DNA of 64,000 bases, taken from Acidimicrobilacustris europaeus. Its GTDB lineage: Bacteria > Actinomycetota > Acidimicrobiia > Acidimicrobiales > Acidimicrobilacustridaceae. Shown here piece after piece: positions 63,689 through 64,000 of the stretch (positions are counted from its first letter, which is position 1; each line of letters begins with the position of its first letter). The stretch covers positions 558,001-622,000 of the forward strand of contig OZ239146.1 of the NCBI GenBank assembly GCA_965194515.1. The letters run 5' to 3'. The position numbers and the translations under genes are program-made. The notes below the pieces were generated by a model. It made no database searches. It worked only from the letters and a program-made list of their open reading frames with translations, and was not told the origin of the DNA.

Positions 63689-64000
63689 GTGACTGACGAA
63701 AAGAACGAGGGCGAGGCTCTGATCGGGGCGGACCCTGCACAACCCATTGCCGGAACGGGAATCCTTCGGGCAACAGTTGTCGGCACCGTTGCTTTTGTGG
63801 TGGTTGGATTCGCTGCTTCAGTTGTTCAAGGGGTGCTCACTGGCGTTTATGTCGCACTCTCTCTGTTCGAGTTCGTGGTTGGAATGATCGTGTTTGCACT
63901 CGCGTTCTTTCGTGCCGTCGATCGGAGCAGGACCGAAGCGATCGGAATTGGCGGCCTCTTCTTTGCTTCGGGGTCTGCGCCAAAACGCGTGCAGACCACC
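63689..64000 (+). CDS. Membrane protein of unknown function, cut by the window end
   Basis: Starts with a GTG at 63689, 1 bp after the GT4 stop; 104 codons are visible and the frame remains open at 64000. An acidic N-terminus (TDEKNEGEALIGADPAQP) is followed by two hydrophobic segments, about residues 27-52 (ATVVGTVAFVVVGFAASVV) and 57-78 (ALSLFEFVVGMIVFALAFF), and a basic loop (RAVDRSRTEA). No family is recognised. Close coupling to the mannosyltransferase suggests a cell-envelope role. Confidence 0.75.
   Translation, partial: MTDEKNEGEALIGADPAQPIAGTGILRATVVGTVAFVVVGFAASVVQGVLTGVYVALSLFEFVVGMIVFALAFFRAVDRSRTEAIGIGGLFFASGSAPKRVQTT

Overview
The window looks like the chromosome of an actinobacterium, most likely of the class Acidimicrobiia (Ilumatobacter-like). 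This is inference. It rests on a WhiB-type regulator (49972-50208), a PimB-like mannosyltransferase, many stop-start overlaps, GC near 57-60% by eye, and clusters of sulfotransferases, DUF1214, family III CoA-transferases and SDR enzymes. The replicon cannot be assigned to species from this sequence.

Layout. 1-6.5 kb: a truncated glycosyltransferase; a DUF2271 / PepSY-TM / ApbE flavinylation set facing a TauD-type dioxygenase and an acetyltransferase; an unknown protein divergent from an inositol-phosphatase-like enzyme; and a NUDIX hydrolase. 6.5-27.3 kb: a surface-protein region. It opens with tRNA-Val(TAC). Next comes a one-gene cassette (beta-helix exoprotein) enclosed by a 29-bp copy of the tRNA 3' end, then a TetR regulator with two 17-bp palindromes in its divergent promoter. 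The region closes with three consecutive exported proteins of about 2969, 2574 and 496 residues (FN3/beta-repeat adhesin, pentapeptide-repeat lipoprotein, six-repeat propeller). 27.3-37.4 kb: catabolic genes for an unknown acyl, steroid-like or xenobiotic substrate (two PAPS sulfotransferases, DUF1214, quinone oxidoreductase, Gfo/Idh/MocA, a double CoA-transferase, amidohydrolase, enoyl-CoA hydratase). 37.4-44.4 kb: a class A PBP, a coiled-coil zinc-ribbon protein, a phosphatase, a monooxygenase, a beta-lactamase-like lipoprotein, a YcnI-like copper protein, a DUF5522 protein, and the RNase P RNA gene on the minus strand.

44.4-49.8 kb: a cupredoxin, then a tightly coupled minus-strand glycerol/ether-lipid operon (GlpD, alkyl-DHAP-synthase-like flavoprotein, small membrane protein, GlpK-like kinase). 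50-53 kb: whiB, trpD and an exonuclease-UvrC fusion. 53-58.4 kb: an SDR with a halohydrin-dehalogenase-type Ser-Tyr-Arg triad, a classical SDR, a type I sulfatase and a propeller-like protein, the last three translationally coupled. 58.4-64 kb: a membrane-anchored protein, a molybdopterin oxidoreductase, a Cys-rich mini-protein, QueG, a PimB-like GT4 and the start of a membrane protein.

Most promising for follow-up: the integrase-free tRNA-flanked cassette; the C-terminal Pro-Ala-Phe-Thr-Gly shared by two otherwise unrelated exported proteins; the TetR double operator in front of the giant surface proteins; and the overlooked-looking halohydrin dehalogenase homologue. No stretch longer than 300 bases lacks a gene.
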